A DNA stretch of 10,640 bases from Parvularcula sp038745625 (GTDB taxonomy: Bacteria; Pseudomonadota; Alphaproteobacteria; Caulobacterales; Parvularculaceae): assembly GCA_038745625.1 (NCBI GenBank), contig JBCDLG010000098.1, positions 1 through 10,640 of the forward strand, given 5' to 3'. The position numbers and the translations under genes are program-made. This document shows positions 1 to 6,151 of the stretch, piece after piece. The notes beneath the pieces were generated by a model. The model ran no database searches. It worked only from the letters and a program-made list of their open reading frames with translations, and was not told the DNA's origin. Within the stretch, counting starts at the first letter, position 1, and each line of letters opens with the position of its first letter.

Positions 1-2
1 AG

Positions 3-20
3 TCCGCTAGCCTTAGCGGA
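3..20 (-). terminator. Hairpin at the thiL stop codon, possible operon terminator
   Basis: A perfect 7-bp inverted repeat, TCCGCTA (3-9) and TAGCGGA (14-20), has a 4-nt loop and contains the thiL stop codon (13-15). It lies where the minus-strand glyA-nrdR-nusB-thiL transcript should end. Any T-tract would lie left of base 1, so I cannot tell an intrinsic terminator from an mRNA-stabilising hairpin. It could also serve a convergent gene beyond the window. Confidence 0.4.
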
Positions 21-948
21 AATGGTCCCAACCACCTTGTTTTATCAGTATTTCTTTCCCATCGGATCCCACAAGTCGAACAGTGCCGGGCGTGCGATCA
101 TCCGTCACGCGACCAATCTGTGTGACCTTCAACCCCGCCGGTGCTTCAGCCTGCACATGATCGATATCGCTCGGATCGATGGTAAAAAGCGCCTGATAAT
201 CGTCGCCGCCGGTCAAAAGAGGCACAAAATGGCCCGACTCTTTGGCTTTTTGTCCCGCAGCCGACAATGGAACGGCGTCCGCATCGATCCGCACGCCCAC
301 GCCGCTGGCCTTCGCCAAATGTCCGGTATCGGCGATAAGGCCGTCGGAAACATCGAGCGAACCCTTGGCATACCGAGCGATCACCGAGTGCAGGCCGAGA
401 GGAACAGTTGGGAGCCGATAGGGCATCGCACCTTGATCATCGGCTCCCGGATTGGCTTTGGCTGCCTTAAGCCCCAGCACCCCATCGCCGATCGTCCCTG
501 TGACCATCACCGCATCACCAGGCTTGGCACCGTCACGGCCAATCATACCGCGATCACCAGGCCTACCGAACATCGTGATACTGATCATTAATGCCGGACC
601 TGCGGTGGTGTCGCCGCCGAGCAAAGTGATGCCTGTGAGCTCCTGCTCCGCTTTGAGCCCGGCTGCGAACTGCTCGAATGCCGACGCATCCCGATTGGCG
701 GGCCACACCAAACCCAAAAGATAAGCTGTGGGCTGAGCACCCTTCGCGATCACATCAGACATGTTCACGCGGAGCGCCTTACGAGCAATCAAATCGATCG
801 GATCACTAGGAAGAAAGTGGACGCCTTCGACCAGCACGTCCTTGGTGATCACGTCACCCGCTCGCTCCGCCGCGTCATCGATGAGCCCTCGCGCACCGGG
901 CCCGGCCAAGGGAGCCAGATGGCGCGCGATCAGGTCGAACTCACCCAT
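13..948 (-). CDS. thiL: Thiamine-monophosphate kinase ThiL
   Basis: ThiL phosphorylates thiamine monophosphate to thiamine diphosphate with ATP in the cytoplasm, the last step of cofactor synthesis. The 311-residue protein fits the family length (about 300-330). In order it shows the N-terminal acidic GLIDDAAE (21-28), TKDVLVEGVHF (35-45), the VNMSDVIAKGAQP segment (61-73), GGDTT (111-115), TGTIGDG (150-156), DVSDGL (199-204) and GGDDYQALF (247-255). These are the metal/nucleotide and substrate motifs of the AIR synthase/PurM-like fold. The C-terminal GGWDHF is also typical. The frame stays open upstream to 1065, but those residues overlap nusB and do not resemble ThiL. ATG at 948, 7 nt after the nusB stop, gives a normal MGEFDLI N-terminus. 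There is no clear Shine-Dalgarno, which suggests coupling to nusB. Confidence 0.95.
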   Translation of the reverse strand: MGEFDLIARHLAPLAGPGARGLIDDAAERAGDVITKDVLVEGVHFLPSDPIDLIARKALRVNMSDVIAKGAQPTAYLLGLVWPANRDASAFEQFAAGLKAEQELTGITLLGGDTTAGPALMISITMFGRPGDRGMIGRDGAKPGDAVMVTGTIGDGVLGLKAAKANPGADDQGAMPYRLPTVPLGLHSVIARYAKGSLDVSDGLIADTGHLAKASGVGVRIDADAVPLSAAGQKAKESGHFVPLLTGGDDYQALFTIDPSDIDHVQAEAPAGLKVTQIGRVTDDRTPGTVRLVGSDGKEILIKQGGWDHFR

Positions 949-955
949 GCCGTGA

Positions 956-1438
956 TCAGGCGAACTCGTCAGCCCGCGCTTCGCGTCCGCAAGCCTCCAG
1001 CACCGCATTGATGTATTTCGGCTCGCTTTCGCCCTCGCCGAAAAAGTCCGACGCGATCTCGACATACTCGTCGATCACCACTTTCGCTGGCACGTCGGCG
1101 CGCCGCACAAGCTCATAGGTGCCGCAGCGCAGGATCGCCCGCGCGGTCGCGTCCAGGCGTTTGAGGGTCCAACCGTCCGCAAGGTTTCTGGCGAGGAGCG
1201 GATCGATCGGCCGTTGGGCATCGACCACGCCTCGGACAAGATCACCGAAGAATTCATCATCGGCCTGCCGGATGGCCGCGCCATCAAGCTCACCACCGAG
1301 GCGATGACTCTCAAACTCGCGGATGATGGCCTCGGAACCCGCGCCGGACTGCTCCATCTGATAAAGAGCCTGCACAGCGGCAAGGCGGGACATGGTGCGG
1401 CCATCGCGCCGAGCTTTCGCGTAACTGTCAGCGGTCAT
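956..1438 (-). CDS. nusB: Transcription antitermination factor NusB
   Basis: NusB binds boxA RNA together with S10 (NusE) and takes part in antitermination complexes, notably on rRNA operons. The 160-residue all-helical protein shows SRLAAVQALYQME (17-29), FFGDLVRGV (63-71), the LDATARAILRCGTYEL helix (95-110) and VPAKVVIDEYVEIASDF (116-132). It ends with the hallmark KYINAVLEA (141-149). Its ATG overlaps the nrdR stop by 4 nt (ATGA, 1435-1438), so translation is probably coupled to nrdR, and thiL starts 7 nt after its stop. In many alphaproteobacteria nusB follows ribH in a nrdR-rib-nusB cluster. Here it follows nrdR directly. Confidence 0.95.
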   Translation of the reverse strand: MTADSYAKARRDGRTMSRLAAVQALYQMEQSGAGSEAIIREFESHRLGGELDGAAIRQADDEFFGDLVRGVVDAQRPIDPLLARNLADGWTLKRLDATARAILRCGTYELVRRADVPAKVVIDEYVEIASDFFGEGESEPKYINAVLEACGREARADEFA

Positions 1439-1890
1439 GCGGATTGATCCATATCTCGGAGGAAGGCTTCGAAGTCCTTTGCCTCCGTGAAATTGCGGTA
1501 GACGCTCGCATACCGAACGAAAGCGACGTCGTCGATCTCTCTCAACGCTTGCATCACATGTTGACCGATCGTGCGGCTCGTAACCTCGGTCTCGCCTGAT
1601 TGTTCCAGTGTGCGGACAATATTGGAGACGGTTCGGTCAATCGTCTCTTGATCGATGTCGCGCTTGCGGGTGGCAATCAGGATCGATCGCTGGAGCTTCT
1701 CGCGGTCAAACGGTGCCTTGCGACCCGATGCTTTGAGCACCACCAACTCGCGCAGCTGCACCCGCTCAAAAGTTGTGAAACGGGCACCGCACGAGTTGCA
1801 CAGCCGCCGGCGCCGGATCGCGGCGCCATCATCAGCGGGCCGCGAATCCTTCACTTGCGTGTCTTCACCACCGCAGAAAGGGCATCGCAT
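1435..1890 (-). CDS. nrdR: Ribonucleotide reductase regulator NrdR
   Basis: NrdR is a nucleotide-sensing repressor of ribonucleotide reductase genes. The 151-residue protein has the exact family architecture. An N-terminal zinc ribbon, MRCPFC (C3, C6) and CNSC (C31, C34), is followed by FTTFERV, then an ATP-cone domain from about residue 46 (VVLKASGRKAPFDREKL) to about 136 (VRYASVYRNF). Length and motifs are standard and all four cysteines are present. The ATG at 1890 gives the canonical N-terminus, although no strong Shine-Dalgarno precedes it. The gene lies 71 nt after glyA and overlaps nusB by 4 nt. I saw no obvious paired NrdR boxes in this window, so its targets are presumably elsewhere. 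Confidence 0.97.
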   Translation of the reverse strand: MRCPFCGGEDTQVKDSRPADDGAAIRRRRLCNSCGARFTTFERVQLRELVVLKASGRKAPFDREKLQRSILIATRKRDIDQETIDRTVSNIVRTLEQSGETEVTSRTIGQHVMQALREIDDVAFVRYASVYRNFTEAKDFEAFLRDMDQSA

Positions 1891-1961
1891 GGACGCCAGT
1901 TAGACGTTTCCGACGCTGTTTAAAAGCTAGGGGGTGAAGAGCCCTCAAGGCGCGCCAAAAC

Positions 1962-3263
1962 TCAGCCTCCGTAAATCGGGAAGCGTGCCGTTAGTGCTTC
2001 CACGTCGCCCCTGACTTTGTTTTCGAGCGCTGTTGTATCACCGCCCGCAGCAAGGCCGTCGAGCACCTCTGCGATCATCCGGCCAGTCTGCTGGAACTCG
2101 GCAATCCCGAAACCGCGGCTCGTACCCGCCGGGGTACCAAGACGGATGCCGGATGTGATCGCCGGCTTTTCGGGATCGTTGGGCACACCGTTCTTGTTGC
2201 AGGTCATCCCGGCCCGCTCGAGTGCCTCTTCCGCCGCGTTCCCCTTCACGCCTTTGGGGCGGAGGTCGACGAGCATCACATGGGTGTCAGTGCCGCCCGA
2301 GACGACCGCGTAACCGGCCTCCACCAGCACAGCTGCGAGCGCTTTCGCGTTCTCGATCACCTGCTTGGTGTAGAGCTTGTATTCAGGTGTGAGCGCCTCA
2401 CCAAAAGCCGCCGCTTTACCAGCGATCACATGCATCAGAGGACCGCCTTGGATCCCGGGGAAGAGCGCCGAGCGGTACTTCTTGGCCAAGTCCTTGTCAT
2501 TGGTGAGGATGATACCGCCGCGCGGACCACGGAGGGTCTTATGCGTTGTCGAGGTGACAGCATGGGCATGCGGCAGCGGCGATGGGTAATGGCCACCGGC
2601 AACGAGGCCCGAGAAATGCGCCATGTCGACCATGAAGTAAGCACCGATCTCATCAGCGATCGCCCGGAAGGCAGCAAAGTCGATGATCCGGCTGTACGCT
2701 GACCCACCAGCGATCAAGAGCTCCGGGCGCTCCTCAAGCGCGCAGTCCCGCACGAGATCCATATCGATCAGGTCATCCCCATCGCGCACACCGTAGTGGA
2801 CAGCTTCAAACCACTTGCCCGACTGGTTGACTTTGGCACCGTGGGTGAGGTGGCCGCCAGCAGCGAGATCAAGACCCATGATCTTCGCGCCTGGTTTGAT
2901 CAGTGCCATGAACACGGCCTGGTTGGCCTGGCTGCCAGAATGAGGCTGAACAATCGCCTCCTCGCAATCGAACAAACGCTTGGCGCGATCAATGGCTAGG
3001 CGCTCAACCTCATCAACAAATTCGCAGCCGCCATAGTAACGGCGGCCTGGATAGCCCTCTGCATACTTGTTGGTGAGAACAGACCCCTGCGCATCAAGCA
3101 CAGCCTGGCTGACGATGTTCTCTGACGCGATCAGTTCAATTTGCTTTTGCTGGCGATCGAGCTCTTTGCCCATCATCGCGTGGAGCTGAGCATCCGTCTC
3201 TGCCAGAGGCTTTGCAAAGCTAAACCCCGCTGAACCAGCATCCGTCGCGATTGTCTTTTCCAC
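1962..3263 (-). CDS. glyA: Serine hydroxymethyltransferase GlyA
   Basis: This PLP enzyme interconverts serine plus tetrahydrofolate with glycine plus 5,10-methylene-THF and is the main one-carbon source. The 433-residue protein shows ELIASEN (43-49), KYAEGYPGRRYYGG (66-79), the VDMAH motif (212-216; D213 and H216 contact PLP) and the Schiff-base lysine K242 in TTHKTLRGPRGG. SGIRLGTPAGTSRG follows in the C-terminal domain. The start is GTG (3261-3263). An in-frame TGA lies five codons upstream (3276-3278), no ATG is available, and GAAAGG sits 8 nt before the GTG. The first 20 or so residues form a slightly longer leader than in the E. coli enzyme (417 aa). It is the first gene of the minus-strand unit and is divergent from mucR. 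Confidence 0.97.
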   Translation of the reverse strand: MEKTIATDAGSAGFSFAKPLAETDAQLHAMMGKELDRQQKQIELIASENIVSQAVLDAQGSVLTNKYAEGYPGRRYYGGCEFVDEVERLAIDRAKRLFDCEEAIVQPHSGSQANQAVFMALIKPGAKIMGLDLAAGGHLTHGAKVNQSGKWFEAVHYGVRDGDDLIDMDLVRDCALEERPELLIAGGSAYSRIIDFAAFRAIADEIGAYFMVDMAHFSGLVAGGHYPSPLPHAHAVTSTTHKTLRGPRGGIILTNDKDLAKKYRSALFPGIQGGPLMHVIAGKAAAFGEALTPEYKLYTKQVIENAKALAAVLVEAGYAVVSGGTDTHVMLVDLRPKGVKGNAAEEALERAGMTCNKNGVPNDPEKPAITSGIRLGTPAGTSRGFGIAEFQQTGRMIAEVLDGLAAGGDTTALENKVRGDVEALTARFPIYGG

Positions 3264-3409
3264 AGGCCAAACCTTTCATCTGGGACGGTCGCTATACGGC
3301 GAATATCATCGATCGCCTAGGGGCCGTGGAAACTCGGCTTTATCGCCCAAAGCGAGCAGCGAAGACTGAACTCAACCTGATTTTCTCTGTTCTTTACCAA
3401 ATTTTGTTG

Positions 3410-3438
3410 TTGGCAGAGCTAACGAAGATCACTATAGC
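3410..3438 (+). promoter_or_regulatory. Candidate sigma70-type promoter for mucR
   Basis: TTGGCA (3410-3415) and TATAGC (3433-3438) are separated by exactly 17 bp and match the -35/-10 consensus at 4 of 6 positions each. The start would be near 3445, giving a leader of about 80 nt. A second TTGGCA (3454-3459) lacks a well-spaced -10. The call rests on consensus alone. Confidence 0.5.
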
Positions 3439-3473
3439 CTGCTCTTCACACTATTGGCAGTACCACTTTTGAG

Positions 3474-3494
3474 AGAATTTTTTATTCTAGCTAG
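3474..3494. promoter_or_regulatory. AT-rich palindrome upstream of mucR, candidate operator
   Basis: AGAAT (3474-3478) and ATTCT (3484-3488) form a perfect inverted repeat around five Ts. It runs into the 8-bp palindrome CTAGCTAG (3487-3494). It lies about 35-55 bp before the mucR start, downstream of the candidate promoter. Ros/MucR proteins are known to bind AT-rich sites and to repress their own genes, so an autoregulatory site is plausible but inferred. Confidence 0.3.
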
Positions 3495-3526
3495 GTACTG
3501 ATCCATCGAAGCTTGGAAACGAACCA

Positions 3527-3988
3527 ATGACTGAGAATACCGAAACCGCGACCAGCCTCGACAGATCGGAAACGTTGGCACTGACGACCGATATTGTTGC
3601 AGCATTTGTGAGCAATAACTCTGTGCCTGCGGAGCAATTGCAAGATTTGCTTCAAAACACCTATCAGACGCTGTCGGGCCTCTCAGGTGTTCCGACAGAG
3701 GAAGATGTGCCTCTGAAACCAGCGGTGCCGATCAAGAAATCGATCACCGACGACTATTTGGTCTGTCTGGAAGATGGCAAACAACTCAAGATGTTGAAGC
3801 GCTACCTTCGCACACAATATAATATGAGCCCAGAAGATTATCGCCGCAAATGGGGCCTACCGGCCGACTATCCAATGGTCGCCCCCAATTACGCGAAGCG
3901 CCGCTCAGAATTCGCCAAACAGATTGGTCTCGGCACGCAAGGTGGCCGGAAAGCCACCACTAAAAAGCGCGGCCGCAAGAGCGCGTAA
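3527..3988 (+). CDS. mucR: MucR/Ros-family transcriptional regulator, degenerate zinc finger
   Basis: The 153-residue protein belongs to the alphaproteobacterial MucR/Ros family of small DNA-binding and nucleoid-associating regulators. Residues 1-60 form the acidic helical N-terminal half (LTTDIVAAFVSNNSVP), which mediates oligomerisation in relatives. Then come PAVPIKKSITDDYLVCLEDGK (65-85), KMLKRYLRTQYNMSPEDYR (88-106) and the strongly conserved WGLPADYPMVAPNYAKRR (109-126). The tail is lysine/arginine-rich (141-153). In Ros the zinc ligands are C-x2-C-x9-H-x3-H. Here those positions read C80, D83, Y93 and Q97, so only one classical ligand remains. The ATG at 3527 has GGAAA about 8-12 nt upstream. 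The gene stands alone, divergent from glyA and convergent with tatC. The family call is firm, but orthology to a particular MucR is not shown. Confidence 0.92.
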   Translation: MTENTETATSLDRSETLALTTDIVAAFVSNNSVPAEQLQDLLQNTYQTLSGLSGVPTEEDVPLKPAVPIKKSITDDYLVCLEDGKQLKMLKRYLRTQYNMSPEDYRRKWGLPADYPMVAPNYAKRRSEFAKQIGLGTQGGRKATTKKRGRKSA

Positions 3989-4024
3989 CTTTTCCACATC
4001 ATTAGAGCTTTAATCGGCTCGACG

Positions 4025-4056
4025 AAAAGCGGGGGTTCAGTCTTCCGCTTTTTTTT
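4025..4056 (+). terminator. Intrinsic terminator of mucR, overlapping the tatC 3' end
   Basis: An 8-bp stem AAAAGCGG (4025-4032) / CCGCTTTT (4045-4052) with a 12-nt loop ends in an eight-T run (4049-4056) on the plus strand, 36 nt after the mucR stop. The right arm and loop lie inside the last codons and stop of tatC. In the minus direction the same stem is followed by only TTTTCG, so it could act weakly for tatC as well. Confidence 0.8.
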
Positions 4057-4846
4057 GTGTCCAACGCACCGAGAGGATCGAAATCTCGTAGAGAACCATG
4101 ATTGTCAGACCCAAAGCGATCTGGCTCATGGGATCGGGCGGCGTCAAAAATGCCGCAACCAAGAAAATGACGACGATGGCATAGCGGCGATGCTCTGCCA
4201 GCCATGAGGCGGTCACAAGCCCTGCCCGGGCCAGCAAGTTGAGGATTACGGGCAACTGAAACGCAAAACCAAAGCCGAGCATCAAGGCGAGCGCTAAGTT
4301 CAGATAGTCGCCAACTTTGACAAACAGCGAATAGGTCGCCGACGCCGAGGCCTCTGCCCGGCTCTCAACGCCCAGCGCAAAGTCCATCACCAGCGGCAAG
4401 ATCAGCTGATGAACGAGCGCAATGCCGGCTGCGAAGAGGAAGGGAATGGCTATCAAAAAGGGCAACACCGCGCGCCGCTCTGACTTATAAAGTCCTGGCG
4501 CAACAAAGGCATAGACCTGCCACGCGGTGATCGGGAAGGTCACCATGAGGGCGGCAAAAAAGCTAAGCTTCACCTGCGCAAAGAAAAGCTCGAGCGGGAA
4601 GTAGTTGAGGACAGCCCCCTCGCCGCTCACCCGCTCTATCACCTCGACATAAGGCAGCGTCAGGAAGTTATAGAGCGGTGCACTGACAATAAAGCAAAGA
4701 ACGAACGCAACAGCCAGCGCACTGACAATCACCAGGAGCCGGTTTCTCAGCTCAAGAAGATGCGCCATCAACGGCGCGCGCGAGTCCTCGATCGCGCTCT
4801 CACCGTTATCATCAATGATATCAGGTTGCGGCAAGCTTTCAGCCAT
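4037..4846 (-). CDS. tatC: Twin-arginine translocase subunit TatC
   Basis: TatC is the multi-spanning inner-membrane core of the Tat system. With TatB it recognises twin-arginine signal peptides, and TatA is then recruited to move folded proteins. The 269-residue protein shows the cytoplasmic signal-binding motif HLLELRNRL (29-37; E32 corresponds to E15 of the E. coli protein), the first-loop FP (83-84) and GLYKSERR (118-125; E123 corresponds to E. coli E103). FLTPPDP (233-239) and LYEISI (252-257) follow. About six hydrophobic spans run from residue 36 to 260. The frame is open to 4945, but ATG 4846 is chosen because it yields a TatC-like N-terminus and overlaps tatB by only 8 nt. Longer forms would overlap tatB by about 100 nt. 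The last codons lie in the mucR terminator. The serS gene that often follows tatC in relatives is absent. Confidence 0.96.
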   Translation of the reverse strand: MAESLPQPDIIDDNGESAIEDSRAPLMAHLLELRNRLLVIVSALAVAFVLCFIVSAPLYNFLTLPYVEVIERVSGEGAVLNYFPLELFFAQVKLSFFAALMVTFPITAWQVYAFVAPGLYKSERRAVLPFLIAIPFLFAAGIALVHQLILPLVMDFALGVESRAEASASATYSLFVKVGDYLNLALALMLGFGFAFQLPVILNLLARAGLVTASWLAEHRRYAIVVIFLVAAFLTPPDPMSQIALGLTIMVLYEISILSVRWTQKKAED

Positions 4847-5174
4847 CAGACGGCTCGCTTTCGGGTGCCGGTTTGGGTTTTGACGGAGACGGCTTGTTGG
4901 CGGCCTTCTCAATGTCACGCATGGCGCCAGCCATCTCGTCAGCACCGGATGACTTCTTGAGCTCTTCGATCTCGCGCCGCATGTCTTCCATCTCGGCCTC
5001 GCGGGCCATTTGGCTCACGCCTTGCCGGAACTCATCGGCCAGTCTGCGGGCTTTGCCCAGCATCCGGCCTGCACTGTTGAGAAAGCGCGGCAGGTCTTTC
5101 GGCCCAACGACCAAAAGAACCAGCACCGAAAGAACCATGATCTCCGGCAGGCCGAGCTGCGGGACCAAACTCAT
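4839..5174 (-). CDS. tatB: Twin-arginine translocase subunit TatB
   Basis: TatB partners TatC in the substrate receptor complex. The 111-residue protein has a short N-terminal membrane span with the conserved acidic E11 (LGLPEIMVLSVLVLLVVGP, 7-25). The TatB-typical VGPKDLPRFL follows (23-32), then a long amphipathic charged helix (about 33-92) and a proline/lysine/glutamate-rich tail. VGPKDLP and the long helix separate it from TatA. The ATG overlaps the tatA stop by 4 nt (ATGA, 5171-5174) and its 3' end overlaps tatC by 8 nt, so translation of tatABC is probably coupled. Confidence 0.95.
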   Translation of the reverse strand: MSLVPQLGLPEIMVLSVLVLLVVGPKDLPRFLNSAGRMLGKARRLADEFRQGVSQMAREAEMEDMRREIEELKKSSGADEMAGAMRDIEKAANKPSPSKPKPAPESEPSDG

Positions 5175-5422
5175 TCTTTTGTCGCAGCGTCCTGGGCCTT
5201 GTCAGTGGCCACGCCGTCCACTGTTTCACCGGGCTCGTGCTTGAGGCTTGCGCTGGTCGCAGCACTGTCGGCTGGCGCGTCATCATCCTCGTTCAGGCCC
5301 TTGCGGAACGAACGGATGCCCTTCGCCATGTCCGTCATAATGGATGAAATGCGTCCTCGGCCACCAAACAGGACAAGCACGATCACAAGAACAAGTAGAA
5401 GCTGTTGCCAACCAGGAACCAT
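5171..5422 (-). CDS. tatA: Twin-arginine translocase subunit TatA
   Basis: TatA oligomerises at the TatBC complex to let folded Tat substrates across the inner membrane. The 83-residue protein has a short N-terminal membrane helix (about 5-20, WQQLLLVLVIVLVLF). The conserved FG hinge is present as FGGRGRI, and the amphipathic helix ISSIMTDMAKGIRSFRKGL follows. The tail is acidic and low in complexity. The frame is open 12 codons further up to 5458. ATG 5422 is preferred because GGAG lies 5 nt upstream and the hydrophobic helix then starts at the N-terminus, as in the family. It follows scpB by 66 nt and overlaps tatB by 4 nt. Confidence 0.93.
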   Translation of the reverse strand: MVPGWQQLLLVLVIVLVLFGGRGRISSIMTDMAKGIRSFRKGLNEDDDAPADSAATSASLKHEPGETVDGVATDKAQDAATKE

Positions 5423-5488
5423 GGTCTCTCCCGCGGGGCCGAGTGTTATCCGCCTCAACTGAGGACGAACGGGCCAGACTGCAAGCGG

Positions 5489-6151
5489 TCAGAACTCGTC
5501 GTTCTCAATGATTTCGCTGTCTTCGTCCTCATCATCGCCATCACTGTGGTCACTGACAGGGCGAGGCACATCGAAACCGGGCGGCAATTGCCCTTCTAGC
5601 AGGCCTTGCGCTTTCAAATCCTGAAGACCTGGAAGATCACCAATACTCTCAAGATCAAAATGCTCAAGGAAAACGGCCGTGGTGCCGTAGAGAAGTGGTC
5701 GGCCCGGTGCCTCGCGCCGCCCCCGCTGCTTCACCCAGCCAAGGCGGATCAGCTGATCGAGCGAGCCTTTCGAGACCGAAACGCCGCGGACCTCTTCAAT
5801 TTCGGCGCGGCTGCAAGGTTGGTGATACGCAATGATGGCCAGCGTTTCGAGGGCGGGACGGCTCAGTTTCCTTGTCGTCTCCTGCTCAATCACCAGAACA
5901 GAGGCGCAGTCAGGCGCGGTGACGAACTGCCACTTCCCCGCGACTTGGCGGAGATTGACGCCGCGGCTGTCATAGTGAGCCTGAAGCTCCTCCAGAAGCG
6001 GCCGCACCGGACCACCAGGCACGCGGTCAGCAATGACGATTTCGCTCAACGGCTCGGGCGATGCGAACAGCAAGGCCTCGATCCGGCGCATGCGCTCGGC
6101 CTCGACAACCCCCTCGTCAGCCATGTCTGTCAGATCACTGAGGTCGGTCAC
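5489..6151 (-). CDS. scpB: Segregation and condensation protein ScpB
   Basis: ScpB is a winged-helix protein that forms the bacterial condensin with ScpA and an SMC ATPase and helps chromosome organisation and segregation. The 220-residue protein shows RRIEALLFASPEPLS (22-36) in the first winged helix. The diagnostic second part is LETLAIIAYHQPCSRAEIEE (101-120), RGVSVSKGSLDQL (122-134) and GRREAPGRPLLYGTT (144-158), ending FGDLPGL-like at 170-176. A very acidic tail (199-220) is typical of alphaproteobacterial members. I take the GTG start (6149-6151), which overlaps the scpA stop by 4 nt (GTGA). An ATG nine codons later (6124) is the alternative and would not affect the domains. Confidence 0.95.
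   Translation of the reverse strand: MTDLSDLTDMADEGVVEAERMRRIEALLFASPEPLSEIVIADRVPGGPVRPLLEELQAHYDSRGVNLRQVAGKWQFVTAPDCASVLVIEQETTRKLSRPALETLAIIAYHQPCSRAEIEEVRGVSVSKGSLDQLIRLGWVKQRGRREAPGRPLLYGTTAVFLEHFDLESIGDLPGLQDLKAQGLLEGQLPPGFDVPRPVSDHSDGDDEDEDSEIIENDEF

Larger units (their letters stand above)
3264..3526. other. Divergent glyA/mucR intergenic region, AT-rich
   Basis: This 263-bp gap is visibly more AT-rich than its surroundings, especially 3380-3510. On the plus strand it holds a candidate mucR promoter and a small palindrome, both listed separately. A 5-bp inverted repeat, GGCGA (3298-3302) and TCGCC (3313-3317), lies in the presumed glyA leader. I found no clear glyA promoter and recognise no riboswitch or small RNA. 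An open frame from a TTG at 3251 crosses the region but looks non-coding. Confidence 0.6.

Noticed and set aside
949..1065. N-terminal extension of thiL into nusB
   Set aside because: The 39 added residues do not resemble ThiL and are simply nusB read in another frame.
3251..3472. 73-codon plus-strand frame crossing the glyA start and the intergenic region
   Set aside because: It needs a TTG inside the glyA start region, shows no family motif, and runs through the candidate mucR promoter.
3264..3526. Possible glycine, THF or SAM riboswitch upstream of glyA
   Set aside because: I could not recognise any conserved riboswitch core on the minus strand. A covariance-model search would be decisive.
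4847..4945. N-terminal extension of tatC
   Set aside because: It would overlap tatB by about 100 nt and adds an Arg/Pro-rich stretch unlike TatC. ATG 4846 gives the normal family start.
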